The position numbers and the translations under genes were made by a program. Below are positions 32,440 to 45,200 of a DNA stretch of 64,000 nucleotides, piece by piece. How positions within the stretch are numbered: position 1 is the stretch's first letter; each line of letters opens with the position of its first letter. Location: contig OZ005603.1 of NCBI GenBank assembly GCA_963930655.1, positions 17,569,001 through 17,633,000 on the forward strand, in the 5' to 3' direction. The notes under the pieces are model-generated. The model saw only the letters and a list, made by a program, of their open reading frames with translations. It was not told where the DNA came from and did not search any database. The DNA is from Myrica gale. Lineage: Eukaryota; Streptophyta; Magnoliopsida; Fagales; Myricaceae.

Positions 32440-34790
32440 ATGGATGATATCGACTTGGATATTGATGAGATTATGGTTGTCACTAGTATGCCTACATCGG
32501 GAGCTGGATCTAATTCTGCTTCTCCCTCGACATTGCCTCCTAGCTCTCCCATTCAATTTGAGGGCCTTGCGGCAAATGTAGAGCCTACTATTACTGAATC
32601 TTCTAGGGTTCAGTCTATGGAGGTTAGGCGTACTGGTGGACGGCCACCACTGCCTAGGTTCCAAAGTAATAGATCCAAAGCGTGGGATCGCTTCACAAAG
32701 GATCCCACTTCTGATCCCAATGATCCTTTGTGTATATGTGATTATTGTGGTGTGTCTCTCAAGTGTCACTCTTAAAACCAAGGCACGTCCTCCTTGTTGA
32801 ATTACTTAAAGAGATGTTCAAAATACAATCAGGTGAAAACTAAGTGTGAGAAGGGTCAGTCCTTCCCGAGTTTTGAGGCTTCGAAGTCATCAGATTGCAG
32901 TGACATTGAAAAGAATATGAGATTAGTCAAGTATAATGAGAAGAAGATCCGGAAAGCTCTTGGTAGGATGATTATTATTGATGAATTATCATTTTGTCTA
33001 GTAAAAGGTGTTGGATTTAGAGACTTTGTGAGGGTTATTGAGCCTAGGTTTCCTATGCCTTCTCACTATACCGTGATGAGGGATTGTATACAGGTATATG
33101 AAGAGGAGAGGGAGAAGTTGAGGGATTTGTTTCTCAGAGATGATATTAGGGTTTGTTTCACCACCGACACATGGACTTCTATTCAAAATTTGAATTATAT
33201 GTGTGTCATTGCTCATTTCATTGATTGTGGTTGGACCTTGCATAAAAGAATTATCTCTTTCCGTAAAGTGCAAAATCATCAAGGAGAGACAATTGGGAGG
33301 GAATTAGAAGAATATATGTTGGAGTGGGGAATAGATAGGTATCTTACCATTACAGTTGACAATGCCACATCTAATGATACGTTTGTTGTTTGGCTGAAGA
33401 AACGAACACTATCTAGTGAGGGAACCATTAGTGGACATGCATACATTCACGTGAGATGTTGTGCTCATATCTTGAATCTTATTGTGAATGAGGGTTTGAA
33501 GGATGTAGATGATTCAATTGTTAGGGTTTGAAATATTGTAAGATATGTGAGGTCTTCTCCTGCAAGGCTTCAAAGATTTAGACTTTGTACAAAGAAGAAA
33601 AAAATCTCATGCAAAAGTTTGTTAAAACTTGATGTTCCAACTAGATGGAACTCGACATACCTTATGCTTGAATCTGCAGCGAAATTTCAGCGAGCTTTTG
33701 AGCTTCTGCAATAAGATGATGGGCCCCTATATCGCTCAGTAATGGAGGATGTGTTGAGAAAGAAGGGTTTGAGACCTCCCACTGATGATGATTTGGACAC
33801 AATTCGAGCTTTCAGCAAGTTTTTAAAACTGTTTTATGAAGTGACTGTGAGAATGTCTGGTACCAAATATGCCACATCAAGTTTGTATTTTGAAGAGTTA
33901 TCTAACATTCTTAGTCATTTGACAGAATATACTAATAGTGATGATCTTGTGTTGAGTACTATGGCTAGAAAGATGATGATTAAATATCAAAAATATTGGG
34001 GAGACATAGAGAAGATCAATAGATTGTTGTTTATAGCTGCAGTCCTTGACCCACGTTACAAATTAGATACCCCAGACTTTTTGTTCAAGGACGAAATGGG
34101 GGATGAGAAAGGAGAAGTGTTTGTTGAAATCCTAAAGAAAGACATTGAACACTTGTTTAGGCAATATGCCAGGAAGGCCCATATTGGTGGTTATTCTCCT
34201 AGCTCATGTACTGATTACACGAGTGGGAGTGAAACTGAGAGCCAACCTTATTCTACCTCATTAGGGCTGAGTCAAAACAAATTTGCATTGAATAAGTATC
34301 GTCGATTTCGTGGTTCTCAAAATCTGAATGAAAATCGAAGTGAATTAGAGCGGTATTATTTGGAGGATGTGGAGACTCCGAGTGTTGAGTTCGATCTCTT
34401 GACTTAGTGGAAGGTCATTTCTACCAAATATCCTACTTTGGCTCGAGTAGCACGAGACGTATTGGTCATCCCCATCACTACAGTCGCGTCTGAGTCTGCA
34501 TTTAGTACTGGTGGTCGGGTGCTAGATTCATATCGAAGTTCATTAGCTCTATCAAGGGTGAATGCTCTTATATGTGCCTAAAATTGGTTGAAGTCCAAAC
34601 CTATCTTTCATCAAGAGGAAGAGTTGGATGATATTGAAAGTTACAAACTTGATGCAGGTAACTTTCTCATTCATTGTAGTTGTTAAATTTTGTTTCAATA
34701 ATTAAATGAGTTAAGTTAAATTCAATTGTATTTGTTGTTACTGTTTTAGAATTAGAAGATGATCCATTGGAGATTCTTATTGGAGAATGA
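32440..34790 (+). pseudogene. hAT transposase, full length but with five stop codons
   Basis: One reading frame runs from 32440 to 34657 without frameshift. A 92-bp intron (34658-34749, GTAACT...TTTTAG) then leads to a short last exon ending in TGA at 34790. Stops interrupt it at 32773 (TAA), 33529 (TGA), 33712 (TAA), 34405 (TAG) and 34579 (TAA). The order fits plant hAT transposases: a Ser-rich N-terminus, a BED zinc finger (about 32680-32810, with CDYC and LKRCSKY), the RNase H-like core with catalytic D in TTDTW (33166) and TVDNAT (33358), E in SESAFS (34492), and the C-terminal hAT dimerisation block around that glutamate. The catalytic triad is intact, so loss of function is due to the stops. 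Copies elsewhere could supply active transposase in trans, since the ends look functional. Confidence 0.93.
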
Positions 34791-35564
34791 TTATGAACGT
34801 GGGCCTGGATCATGGTTGCAACAAAGAAGTGAAAGAACAATGTAACTTGTTTAGCTTTGATTATTTTTATGTTGTTATTGTTATATGCTCATTTTATTTT
34901 CTAAGGAATTGTGTTTGTGATTTGTAAAGTGTTGTGCAGAGCAAAAGAGGAATGATTTGCTCTGACCGTTCAAGTCTTCAAGAATATGTTATTTGCTTTC
35001 ATTTTAATAGGCTAATAGCTAAAGAAATTATGCTTATTACTTGGTGGTTTCTTTTTTTTAATCTATTGCTTAGTAGTTAGCAGTTACTTACTACTACTAG
35101 TTTAGATTTGTTTGCCTTCTATTTTGGCATTTGGTAGAAATTATGTTGTGTAATAGTTAGTAGTTACTAGTTAGAAATTTAGAATTTCCATTTAGTGCTG
35201 GCATGAAACTATTGGCAACAAAAATGCCAATGACAATAAAAACATTCGAACCCGGAATGATAATAGTTAATACACTTTTTATACGTAGTAATGCCAGTTT
35301 TTCCAAACAAGACAAGGTGATGTTAAAAAACAAGACAAGGTGATGTTAAAAAAAAAAAGACAAGGTGATGTTCATACAACCCAGGACGTCTAGGCTTTAA
35401 AATTACAACCCAAGCGTCCTTTAAGGCCCAACCCAGAAAAGCCTAGAACGTTTTTGGGCCTAAAAACATTATGGGCTAAATTTTAAAGCCCAAACCAAAC
35501 TCGCCCTTCGGGTTCGGCTCGGGAATACAATCGGGTCGGGTAGGACCTGGCCCCAAAACCGGAA
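34791..35564. other. 3' non-coding region of the hAT element
   Basis: AT-rich sequence includes a 24-bp repeated ACAAGACAAGGTGATGTTAAAAA-like unit (about 35316-35370). It ends in the GC-rich subterminal repeats. Confidence 0.5.
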
Positions 35565-35584
35565 TGCCCACCCCTAATGAGAAG

Positions 35585-36226
35585 GGGGGCTAAAACGCGA
35601 AGAAAGGAGAAGGGCCAAGGGGAAGTTAAACTCACGTTTAACTAAAACTCAGTATTCGGAAGGAGAAAACCAAATTTTTACCCGAATATCCGATTCCGAC
35701 CCGAATAAACGTTTTCTGGCATGTTTGAGCCCCAATTAATTGGGCTCAAAATTTTAGGTTTACTATTAAAAAATTCACCACATAATTTTTTATTATTATA
35801 ATATTTATTAAAAATCTTCTCTCTTCAATTTTCACCAACTCCCATAACATTTTTTTACTTTATAATATTTCCCAAACCCCAATACCTAAAATTTTCACTC
35901 TCAAATATACCCTTAAAATACTATCCGACTCCGTGCGACCCGACCGTCGGTGAGTTGGATCGAGCGAATTTTGAACACCCATAGCTACTACGTTGTAGTC
36001 GCTGCCCAAAAACTTGTTTTTGTGGTTATATATGTAACATTTATCGCATTTTTACAAAATCAAACCGCCTCTTCCCCCGTGCTTCCTACATAGTCGCGTC
36101 TCTCTTCCTTACCATCACTACGATCTTCTCACAGCTTTCTCGGATTTCACTCGGATTCCTTTAATACATTTTGGAACTCTCTCATTCTCTCAGTTTCTCC
36201 TTCAGTTGCCCTAATATCCTTTGACA
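35585..36226 (+). promoter_or_regulatory. Putative promoter and 5' UTR of SPT6L
   Basis: This interval separates the hAT insertion from the SPT6L start codon. A TATATATG box at 36027-36034 is 193 bp upstream of the ATG and is followed by a pyrimidine-rich stretch (36070-36215) typical of a plant leader. Another hAT-like sequence scrap (CCCGACCGTCGG to GAACACCCATAG, about 35937-35985) lies upstream of the box. Transcription start is inferred. Confidence 0.45.
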
Positions 36227-39200
36227 ATGGGAAAAGCCGTAGTTTCTGACGAAGAAGGTAAGCTACCGAAAACCCCAAAATTATTGTTCTTCGACGAAAA
36301 ATCCCTCGAACTTTCTGCCTTCCTCACTTTGGTCGCGTGGTCTTTTGGATTTTGACACAGATGAGGTCGAGGTTGAGGTCGAGGAGGAGGACGAAAGGGG
36401 GCCCATTGATGGAGGCAGAGTCCGGAATGTTGATGACGATGAAGAAGACGGTACAGCCTTTAGGTTTCGATTTTTCGGGCTAATCTTTAGACATTTGGGG
36501 TTCTGGGTTTCATTTGCTGTTTGTGAATTTCGTCGGAGTTAAGTGGACAGATTTAACTTTTATGATTCAAGTGTTCAAATCAGGGTCCATTTTGTTTTGT
36601 GAAGAGAAAAACCCTGGAAGCTGCGTGACAGGTTATAAGGTTTTCATTAATTTGGAAAAGAGAGCTAGGAAATTGTGAGGGAGCTATTGTGGTTTTGGTG
36701 TAGTTGAGACTGATGATTTCTCTATCTTGGGACAACATAAATTAGTAATACATGAGATTCTGAAACGAAAGATATAACTCTCATCGTTGAAGATGGTTAA
36801 GACCTCGGTGACGTCTTGATGTAGTTTCCTGTGTGATTGTTTTTGCCACCTGTTCTTTTTTTTTTTGTGGGAGTTTTTGTTTTCCACCTTTGGATATTAG
36901 CTGTGTGAATGTTCTGGTGGAGACTGCTTAAAATCGTTTTTTTTTTTCAAAATTTCCTGTGCAGAAGAAGGGCAGGATGAATATGAGAAGGATGGATTCA
37001 TAGTGGATGACGTAGATGAAGAAGACGAACAAGATGAGGAAGAGAGGGCAGACAGTGACGAGGAGAGACAGAAGAAGAAGAAAAGGAAGAAAAAGTGAGT
37101 TTTATTACCTTAATCTAAAACCGAATGATACTAGTGATTTTTATTTCTTGGCATAACGCTTAAAGTTTAGGATAGTTTAAATATGGGTTTTCTTTTGCTT
37201 CCCATGTCTCTAGAATTATGGTAATTTGCATACTTTTTCCTCTTTTTTTATTTGTTTATAAGGGCCAGACCAAGTTAGGTCCTTATTTCTAATGATTTTT
37301 ATTTCTACTTTCTTAGAGAGAATTATACCCTTGATGAAGATGACTATGAGCTCCTGGAGGACAATAATATTACGATTCCCCGTCGGAAGGTTGTGATGAT
37401 CTTTTTGTCTCACACGCTTGACGCTTTTTACAGAGCTCTGTTTATGTGAAATCTGATAGTTCATGTCTCAAGATTTGTGCATGACAATTTTTCAGCAGAG
37501 CAAAAAGTTTAAGCGGTTGAAAAAAGCTCAGGGCATTTCTGAGGAAGAGCCTTCTGGGTTATCTGATGAGGAGGAGATTTTTGGAAGGGGTAAAAGTGGG
37601 CGTACTGCTGAGGAGAAGCTCAAGCGTAGTTTATTTGGTGATGATGAAGGTATTGTCTTCTAACATGGATTATTATATGTACTTATTAAAAAAACATGGA
37701 TTATTATATGTGCATGTTGGCTGTTGACTGACTACTTGCTGTGGTTATGTAGCAGCTCCACTTGAGGACATTGCTGAAGAGGAGGAACAGCCAGAAGATG
37801 AAGAGGATGGAGACATTGGTGAAGAGGATGAGATGGCAGACTTCATTGTGGATGAAGAAGATGAACACAGGGCACCTCCCAAGTACATTTTATGGTTTTG
37901 TGTGCATTTCTCTTGATGCTGGCATATCCTATTATTTATCAAAATGCTTATATAGAGAAGTAACTCTTGTAGAGGAGGGAGGCGACCGAAGAAAGGAGGG
38001 AACAGGAGGGCACCAGGGGTTTCCTCATCTGCTTTGCTGGAAGCTCATGAAATATTTGGTGATGTTGATGAACTCCTTCAGCTCCGTAAGCAAGGTTTAG
38101 ATTCTAGTGAATGGGGTGAAAGGAGACTTGAAGATGAATTTGAACCAATTGTTCTTTCTGAGAAGTACATGACAGAGAAGGATGACCAGATTCGGGAGCA
38201 TGATATCCCGGAGAGAACGCAGGTTCGAAAGGATTTAGGGGATATACGTCTTTTCCACTTGTCAACTAGGTGTCTCCAACTGATGTTACTTTGTTTTTCT
38301 TTTGCCAGATATCTGAGGAAAGTACGGGTTCTCCTCCATTGGATGAAGTTAACATAGAAGAAGAGACCACCTGGATACATGCTCAACTTGCAAGTGGTGC
38401 TCTACCTTTGTTTGACAAGAGTGGGCTGCCTAAGGATGGGTGGGATCTCTCTATTAACAAAGATGATATCATGAGATTTTTGGACTTGCGGCATGTTCAG
38501 AAGTTAGATGTAAGTATGCTCTTATCGACGTTGATGGCCCCTCTTTGTTTGATATGGTCTTTTAGCTTATTATTTTGGCATTTTCTTCATGCCTTCAGGT
38601 CCCCTTTATTGCTATGTATAGAAAGGAGGAGTGCCTAAGCCTATTGAAAGATCTTGAGCAACCTGAAGTTGATGATAACAATCTGGAGAAGAATGAGAGG
38701 ACACCCCCTCTTAAGTGGCACAAGGTAAAAGTACTCATCATTGCACGAACCGGAAAACATATAACACTTATGGAGATGATGTTATTTGTTAAGCAACCTC
38801 AAATGATCAAATAACCACTGTTTCCATCCGTGAAGGTACTTTGGGGGATTCAAAACTTGGACAGGAAGTGGCTGCTGCTTCAGAAGCGAAAGAGTGCTCT
38901 TCAGTTATACTACAATAAACGCTTTGAGGAAGAATCTCGCCGTGTATATGATGAAACGAGACTCAATTTGAATCAGCAACTTTTTGGATCAATCATGAAG
39001 TCACTCAAGGCAGCAGAATCAGAAAGGGAGGTTGATGATGTTGACTCCAAGTTTAATTTGCATTTCCCACCAGGTGAATTGGGCGTGGATGAAGGACAAT
39101 ACAAGAGGCCTAAGAGGAGATCAATCTATGGTAATTGCGGCAAAGCTGGCCTCTGGGAGGTTGCAAGCAAGTTTGGTTACAGCTCCGAGCAATTTGGATT

Positions 39201-42200
39201 GCAGTTATCATTAGAAAAGATGGTAAGTTACTCGGACTTTCAATTTTTCCTTTATGTTGGATGAAACTTAAAGTTCCTACTATACTGGATTGTAGAGAAA
39301 CGACGAGTTGGAGGATCCCAAGGAAGCACCAGAGGAGATGGCTTCAAACTTTACGTGTGCTATGTTTGAGACACCTCAAGTGGTGCTTAAAGGTGCTAGG
39401 CACATGGTATGCTAGTTGTTGTCACCTGTGGTCATCAATGCAAAATTTTCCTTACACAATGGTTGATGATTGGTTATTCTTTTTTACTGCCAAATTTCTG
39501 TGACTTGTCCAGGCAGCTGTGGAGATCAGTTGTGAGCCATGTGTTAGGAAACATGTTCGTAGTAACTTCATGGACCATGCGGTGGTATCAACATGTCCAA
39601 CATCTGATGGGAATGTAGCAATAGATTCTTTCCATCAGTTTGCAGGGGTGAAGTGGTTGCGTGAAAAGCCATTAAGTGCATTCGACGATGCACAATGGCT
39701 CCTTATCGAGAAGGCTGAAGAGGAGAAGCTTCTTCAAGTTACTATCAAAATGCCCGAAGAAGATTTGAATAAGTTGATAAGTGACTTTAATGAGTATTAT
39801 CTTAGTGATGGGGTTAGTAAATCGGCACAACTATGGAATGAGCAGAGGAAGTTGATCTTGCATGATGCACTTTTTGGTTTTCTTCTACCTTCAATGGAGA
39901 AAGAAGCAAGATCTTTGTTGACTAGTAGAGCAAAAAACTTGTTACTTATACAGTACGGGCAGGGTTTGTGGAATAAAGTTTCGGTGGGGCCATATCAGCG
40001 CAAGGAAACTGAGAGCAACTCAGATGATGAGTCCGCCCCAAGGGTCATGGCGTGCTGTTGGGGCCCTGGAAAGCCGGCAACAACTTTTGTAATGTTAGAT
40101 TCATCAGGCGAGGTGCTGGATGTGCTTTACACTGGATCCCTCACTTTGCGGTCTCAAAATGTCAATGACCAGCAGCGGAAGAAACATGACCAGGAGCGTG
40201 TATTAAAGTTCATGATGGATCATCAACCACATGTTGTTGTTTTAGGAGCTGTGAATTTGTCTTGTACCCGCCTGAAGGAAGATATATATGAGGTGAGCAC
40301 TATTGTAGCTTTCCATGTTCCACATTGAGTTGTTACTGTCGCGATTGGTCTCCTTGAGATGGTGAGCATGATTATACCATTGGAATTTTGGAACTTTTTG
40401 TATTTTCAATGGTTCAGCGATTTAGTTTTCAGTTGCTCTTTTTTGGTGTCAGTACATTTTATAGTTTTCTGTCACCCCTTGTGTTGTCATAACATTGGAG
40501 TGAGATGCAATGTCCACTTGTCCTTGTGCGTCTTCCCTTGTTCCTAAACAGGGACTTTCAGATTTTTCTTTTCCCCTTTTAAAGGAAATGCTTGTACCCT
40601 TTCAACCATTTCTCATCTTCTGTGATGAAAGCTGCTGTTTAAGTAATATAGGTTAGTAGGATTACAGTGTTTTATTTATATGTTTTAGTAAAGAGAGGCT
40701 TAATATAAGTTATTGCTTTTGAATGGTTTTCTTCAGAGAAGTTAAAACTTAAACCACTTAAGTAATGATTATGATTTTTCCTATTAGGATTATTTTATTT
40801 TTCGGGGTAAGTTGTTAGTATTGTTTAAAACAAAAGGATAATATGCTTTGCAACTTATGATGTGAAATGCATAATGCTCCATTGAGGTTTCATTTTGTTG
40901 TTTATACCTAGCCTTATCGTAAGGCTTTGAGAGGGTTTGATGTGGTGTTGCTTCTTTGGAAGAGTATAAGTTTGTTGGTGTTGTATGTGTAGATCTACGG
41001 GAAAATCAGTGGACCGTTAATACAATGTAGAGCTGCTTGGGGGTTATGGGCCTTGATTTTTATTTTTATTTTTCTCTTTCTTGGGCGAATGGGTCATGCC
41101 TATAACTTTTGCCTTGTTTAAGATGCAGCACAAGTTCAGTTTTAGGTTTCGGGGGAAACATTTTTAGATTGTGTTTCTTGAGTGTCATAGAAAGTGGGTA
41201 AGAAATATGAGAAGTTGATTCGATATGAGTTTGTGATATTTGGAGTTTGATTGAAAGTGGGTAGTTAAGATGAAAAGTTGTTTGGATAGTCATTGGGATT
41301 TTTTCGGGTTTTGTGATTGTAGATATAAAACCAACTCTTTCAAAATCCCTTCATGTAATCAACTTTAGCGATGGGATTCGATAGATGTTTTAGAGTTGAA
41401 GCCAAGGATTTTCAGGCGACTGTTAGTGATAGAGGTGTTGTTAGATGGTCGGAGTGGAGTAGAAAATTCTCATAGTGCTATTTCGCTTGGGAGATATGGG
41501 GTTGTCTGGTTAGTTAGCTTAGATAGTAAGCTACTGGGCGCATCTGATGATCAAGATTTCGTTTTGAAATTCAATGAAGGTTCAATGGCCTTTCTGGCTC
41601 AAAGATGTGCTAATAAGTCGGGGAGATACATTGCCATGATTGAGTTCGGTGAAGGGCGTCGAAGAGGGGTAGTCATGGTCCCTGAAGGTAGAGAGGGAAC
41701 CGGATGGAAGGCTTTTTCCGAGTGCTTCCAGGAGGTGGCTGATCACCTTGGATCAGGAGGGAAAAGACAAGGTTTTGCCGGTGTAGTAGGGCAGAGAGAG
41801 GGGGTCTCTTTCGCAGAGGCTGTAAAATTGGGGTCGGCGATGGTTGTCCATGGGCAGCTGGCGTCAAATCCTCGAAGTGACTTTCCATTTGCTGGCGGTA
41901 AAAGGTGGTCGCGTGCTGAGAAGGGGAAAAGCCATGTAGACATGGGGGCGGCTTTGCTGTTTCCCAATAAATCCTTATTTAATGTTTTGGGGGCTAATCA
42001 TGACACGGTAGAGGCCTTCTACTCGAGGCACCTTCGTTTGAGGCTTTTGAGGCTGAGAGATGAGTTAAACAGGTTTATAGGGTCGGTTTTGTGCGAGGGT
42101 TATTCGGGCCTGTTTGTTGATTCTCTAGGGTGTGTTGAGTGTGCTGGGAAGGCAATTGGAGTTGAGGGGAGTCTTGTGGGCCCAAAGTGTTCTCTCAAGG

Positions 42201-45200
42201 TTGGGGGTTGGCGAGTGGGATCTGGGCTTCCCCTTAAGTCAGATATCTCCTCATCTGGGCAGAGGGAGCGGCTTGATGGACTGGATTTTCTTGGCCCAAA
42301 TCTTGGTGTGGCTTATGAGATTGAATAGGGGAGCGTCATGGGTGGGCTTAGCGCTGAGCCAGGTGGGTGTTAAGCGCCGGATGGGGTGCAGGCTGACCCG
42401 GAGCCTGCTGTTGAGGTTGAGAGGATCGACCTCTTCGATCCCCTGGAGAGATCCACGGGTGCTGACCGAAACCCTTTGCCGGTGGAAGGTGTGCCTCCGG
42501 TGACCTTGTATGTGGTGGCCGGGATGGGTTCCGTTGTCTCGGAGACAAAATACACCGATCCACATGTTTGGAAGCTCCAGAGTGGCATCCCGATGGGGGA
42601 GGTCCACGTGCTTGATGAGGCATTTTCTCATCGTGTCGAGGAGAATTGCAATGTCGTGAAGGAGCGGGCAGAGCTGGATTTTTCTTCTAGAGCTCTCTTA
42701 GGTTGTTTGGAGGGGGGTGTTCTCGGGGGCTGTTTAAGGGGCTCGTCTGTGTTGAGAGCTCTATTGGACTAGATCTTGGTTCATATTCTCTAGTTGGAGG
42801 ATGAAGAGTTTTTGTGTGAAACCGAGAAGGATCTCTAGTGAATGTGGACCCTCTGACGGTCTGTTTCCCTAGTGTCGAACGGGAAGGGACTCCTCAGGAG
42901 TTTGGTGTTTCAGAATGGGTGTTAGAAATGGTTTCCTCTGTTAGACTTTTGGTTGGCGTGTCGTGTGAAGGTCATGAGGAGGAGCTGAGGAATCTCTGTC
43001 GCGTTGGAAAGAGATAGGGTGCAGCTTAGTTCAAAAAAGTCTAGAAAATCAGGGGGTAAGATGTTAAGGGAGTTGAAGGGATTGAACTCTTTTTTTAACT
43101 ATGAAGGGTCTTCTTCGATCACTAGGAAGATTACAAACAAAGGGTAGACATTTTTATCGATTAAATGATGCCAAGAATCTTGAGCTGTAATGTTAGGGGA
43201 TTGAATGATAATGCGAAGTGTCCTAGGGTGGGGAATCCTTTGAGGGGTTGGAGACCGGAGGTGGTTTATCTTCAAGAGACCAAAGTGGTTGAGGTTTCTA
43301 GGGCTTTGATTAGGCGTTTATATGGAGGGGCTCACGTTTGTTGGCTTAGGTTGTGTTTGTGTTGTAAAATTTTAGTGTTGTTAAAATTTTAGGTATTGGG
43401 TTTAGTGAAAAAGTCAAGAGAGAGGTAATTTTTTATATTTTTTTATAGTAAATAGTAATGATTTGATGGGGAGAGAGAGATTATATTGTAATATTTAATT
43501 GTGTTAAAATTTTAGAGGGGGTAAAATTTTGGAACACAAACGCACCCTTAGTTTGGCGGTTGTTGGCGCCTCGGGGGTATTTTATTGATGTGGGATAATA
43601 GGGTGCTGGAGATCGTGGATTCTTGTCGTGGTGAGTTCTCGGTCTCGGTGATGTTTAAGAATGTGGGGGATGGTTATCAATGGATGTTTTCGTGAGTTTA
43701 TTGTCCTAATGCGGATAGGGATAGAAGTTTGCTTTGGGATGAGTTGGCTGGAGTTTTTGTTTGGTGGGATCTCCCATGGTGTCTTGGGGGTGATTTCAAT
43801 GTTACTCGGTTTCCTAGCAAGCGGTCGGGAGGAGGTGGGGTTGGGAGAGGTGGAGTTTTCTGATTTTGTCGCGGAGTTGGGTCTTGTGGAGGGAGCGGAA
43901 TAATAGATGCTTCGAAGATTCTGAGTGGTCTTTGGACAGTTTAAAGGGTCTTGTTTTGCAGTCGCTTTTTCTTTGGGCCAATGTGATGTTGGGTTTTTCC
44001 TTTTCGGGTTTTCCGAATTTTCTTAGCTTTCTAGTTTGCTTGTGTTAAGGGTTCTCAGTACAGTCTCTCGTACTGTTGACCCTGTTGTTTTGTGTTCTTT
44101 GTTTTTCTTCTCTTTAATAAATTGACTTGCTTATGAAAAAAAGATATAATTTTATATACAATTTTTTTTCTTTTTCTTCTTTCCAGATAGAGTGAATAAA
44201 GAAGAATTAGAGAAAGAAACAAAAACATTGAAATAAAAATAGTAGAAGATGAAGAAGAGAAAAAGTATTGGAAGAATAAAAAGAATTTAAAACACAGAAC
44301 ATAAAAAGACATAAAAAGAAAACAAGCTTAAAAAAATTATAAAACAAAAGGAGGAAACAACTGTGAAAGGAAGATCGAGGGGACTCCTGCTGTGAAACTC
44401 TAGGTAGGGAATGCCCCTTTGCGAGGGGGTGATGATGGGAGGAAGCTTCCCTTTACTCACGCGGAGGGCGATCCCTTCGACCTTGTGCTGAGGAGAGGGG
44501 ATTCATTTTCCACACTGAAGTGGGGTCCACCTCCTGAAGGAGCCAATCTCAATCCATCCTTCATTTTGTTCTTCAAAACTCAGCCCTTCCTGGACTCTGC
44601 AATACTACTGTAAACTCTAAGTTTGGCTTAAGTTCTGGGATTGGATACCTGCATCCATATGAAGTTCCATTTTAATGCCCACCCACCCACACAAACATAA
44701 AGGAGAGCTGTTTTTAGGTGGGTCGCTTGTATCCATATTATGGAACCCAAACACCTCCCATCAACTTCAACCTCAACCATGACAATGCTGAAGAACTTGA
44801 TGACCAGACCCCCAAAAACCCCACACACACCAAGAAGGGATCATTGAACTAGGAGAAGATCAAATGAGTCTGATAATAGCCCATGTTAGATAAACTATCG
44901 ATCCTGAGCAAGGTGGCAAGCTCACCCTCTTCATGTCGCCAAAACAACACATTGAGAAGTATGTTCTACTTGGCGGCAACTGGGGCTTAGCGCTGAGCTT
45001 TGAGGACAAGTCCAGCAAGTGCTGGAGCTTCTAGTAGTCATATTGGAATAGCAGTAGACCTACATTGTGGTATTTGGAGAGAAGTGACTAAAAAGGCAAA
45101 GAAATCGCAAGTCTTGCTTTTTGGAGGCAATGGCCTGGTGAAAACACAAGGTACAACAGCTTTTAAAAAAGTTTGAAAGGAAAGAAGTCCTGACCGGGAT

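Larger units (their letters stand above)
30757..35576 (+). mobile_element. hAT DNA transposon with intact ends and dead transposase
   Basis: The left end TAGGGGTGGGCA (30757-30768) and right end TGCCCACCCCTA (35565-35576) are perfect 12-bp terminal inverted repeats. They are flanked by an identical 8-bp TSD, ATGAGAAG (30749-30756 and 35577-35584). The length is 4,820 bp, typical of an autonomous hAT. The subterminal regions are GC-rich with GGGTCGGG/CCCGACCC-like motifs at both ends. The transposase frame in the middle has five in-frame stops. Its right end lies about 650 bp upstream of the SPT6L start codon. Confidence 0.96.
41329..44141 (+). mobile_element. Internally deleted LINE (L1-type) in SPT6L intron 12
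   Basis: An ORF1-like frame (41396-42328, in-frame stop, continuing to 42772) has the [11 protein letters not shown]...[10 protein letters not shown] style of plant LINE ORF1 proteins. It is followed at 43165 by the start of an APE-type endonuclease ([11 protein letters not shown], then LQETK) that resumes after a MITE with LLMWDNRV and [11 protein letters not shown] (about 43580-43815). At about 43890 the sequence jumps to the very C-terminal part of a LINE reverse transcriptase protein ([11 protein letters not shown]), so the RT domain is deleted. The 3' end has an AATAAA signal (about 44116) and an A-run. AGATATAA occurs at 41321-41328 and 44142-44149 as a candidate 8-bp target duplication. 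It lies in the same orientation as SPT6L. Confidence 0.82.

Noticed and set aside
41396..42328. 310-codon frame as a host gene nested in SPT6L
   Set aside because: It is followed in order by LINE endonuclease and the LINE C-terminus and has LINE ORF1 texture; it is a transposon relic.
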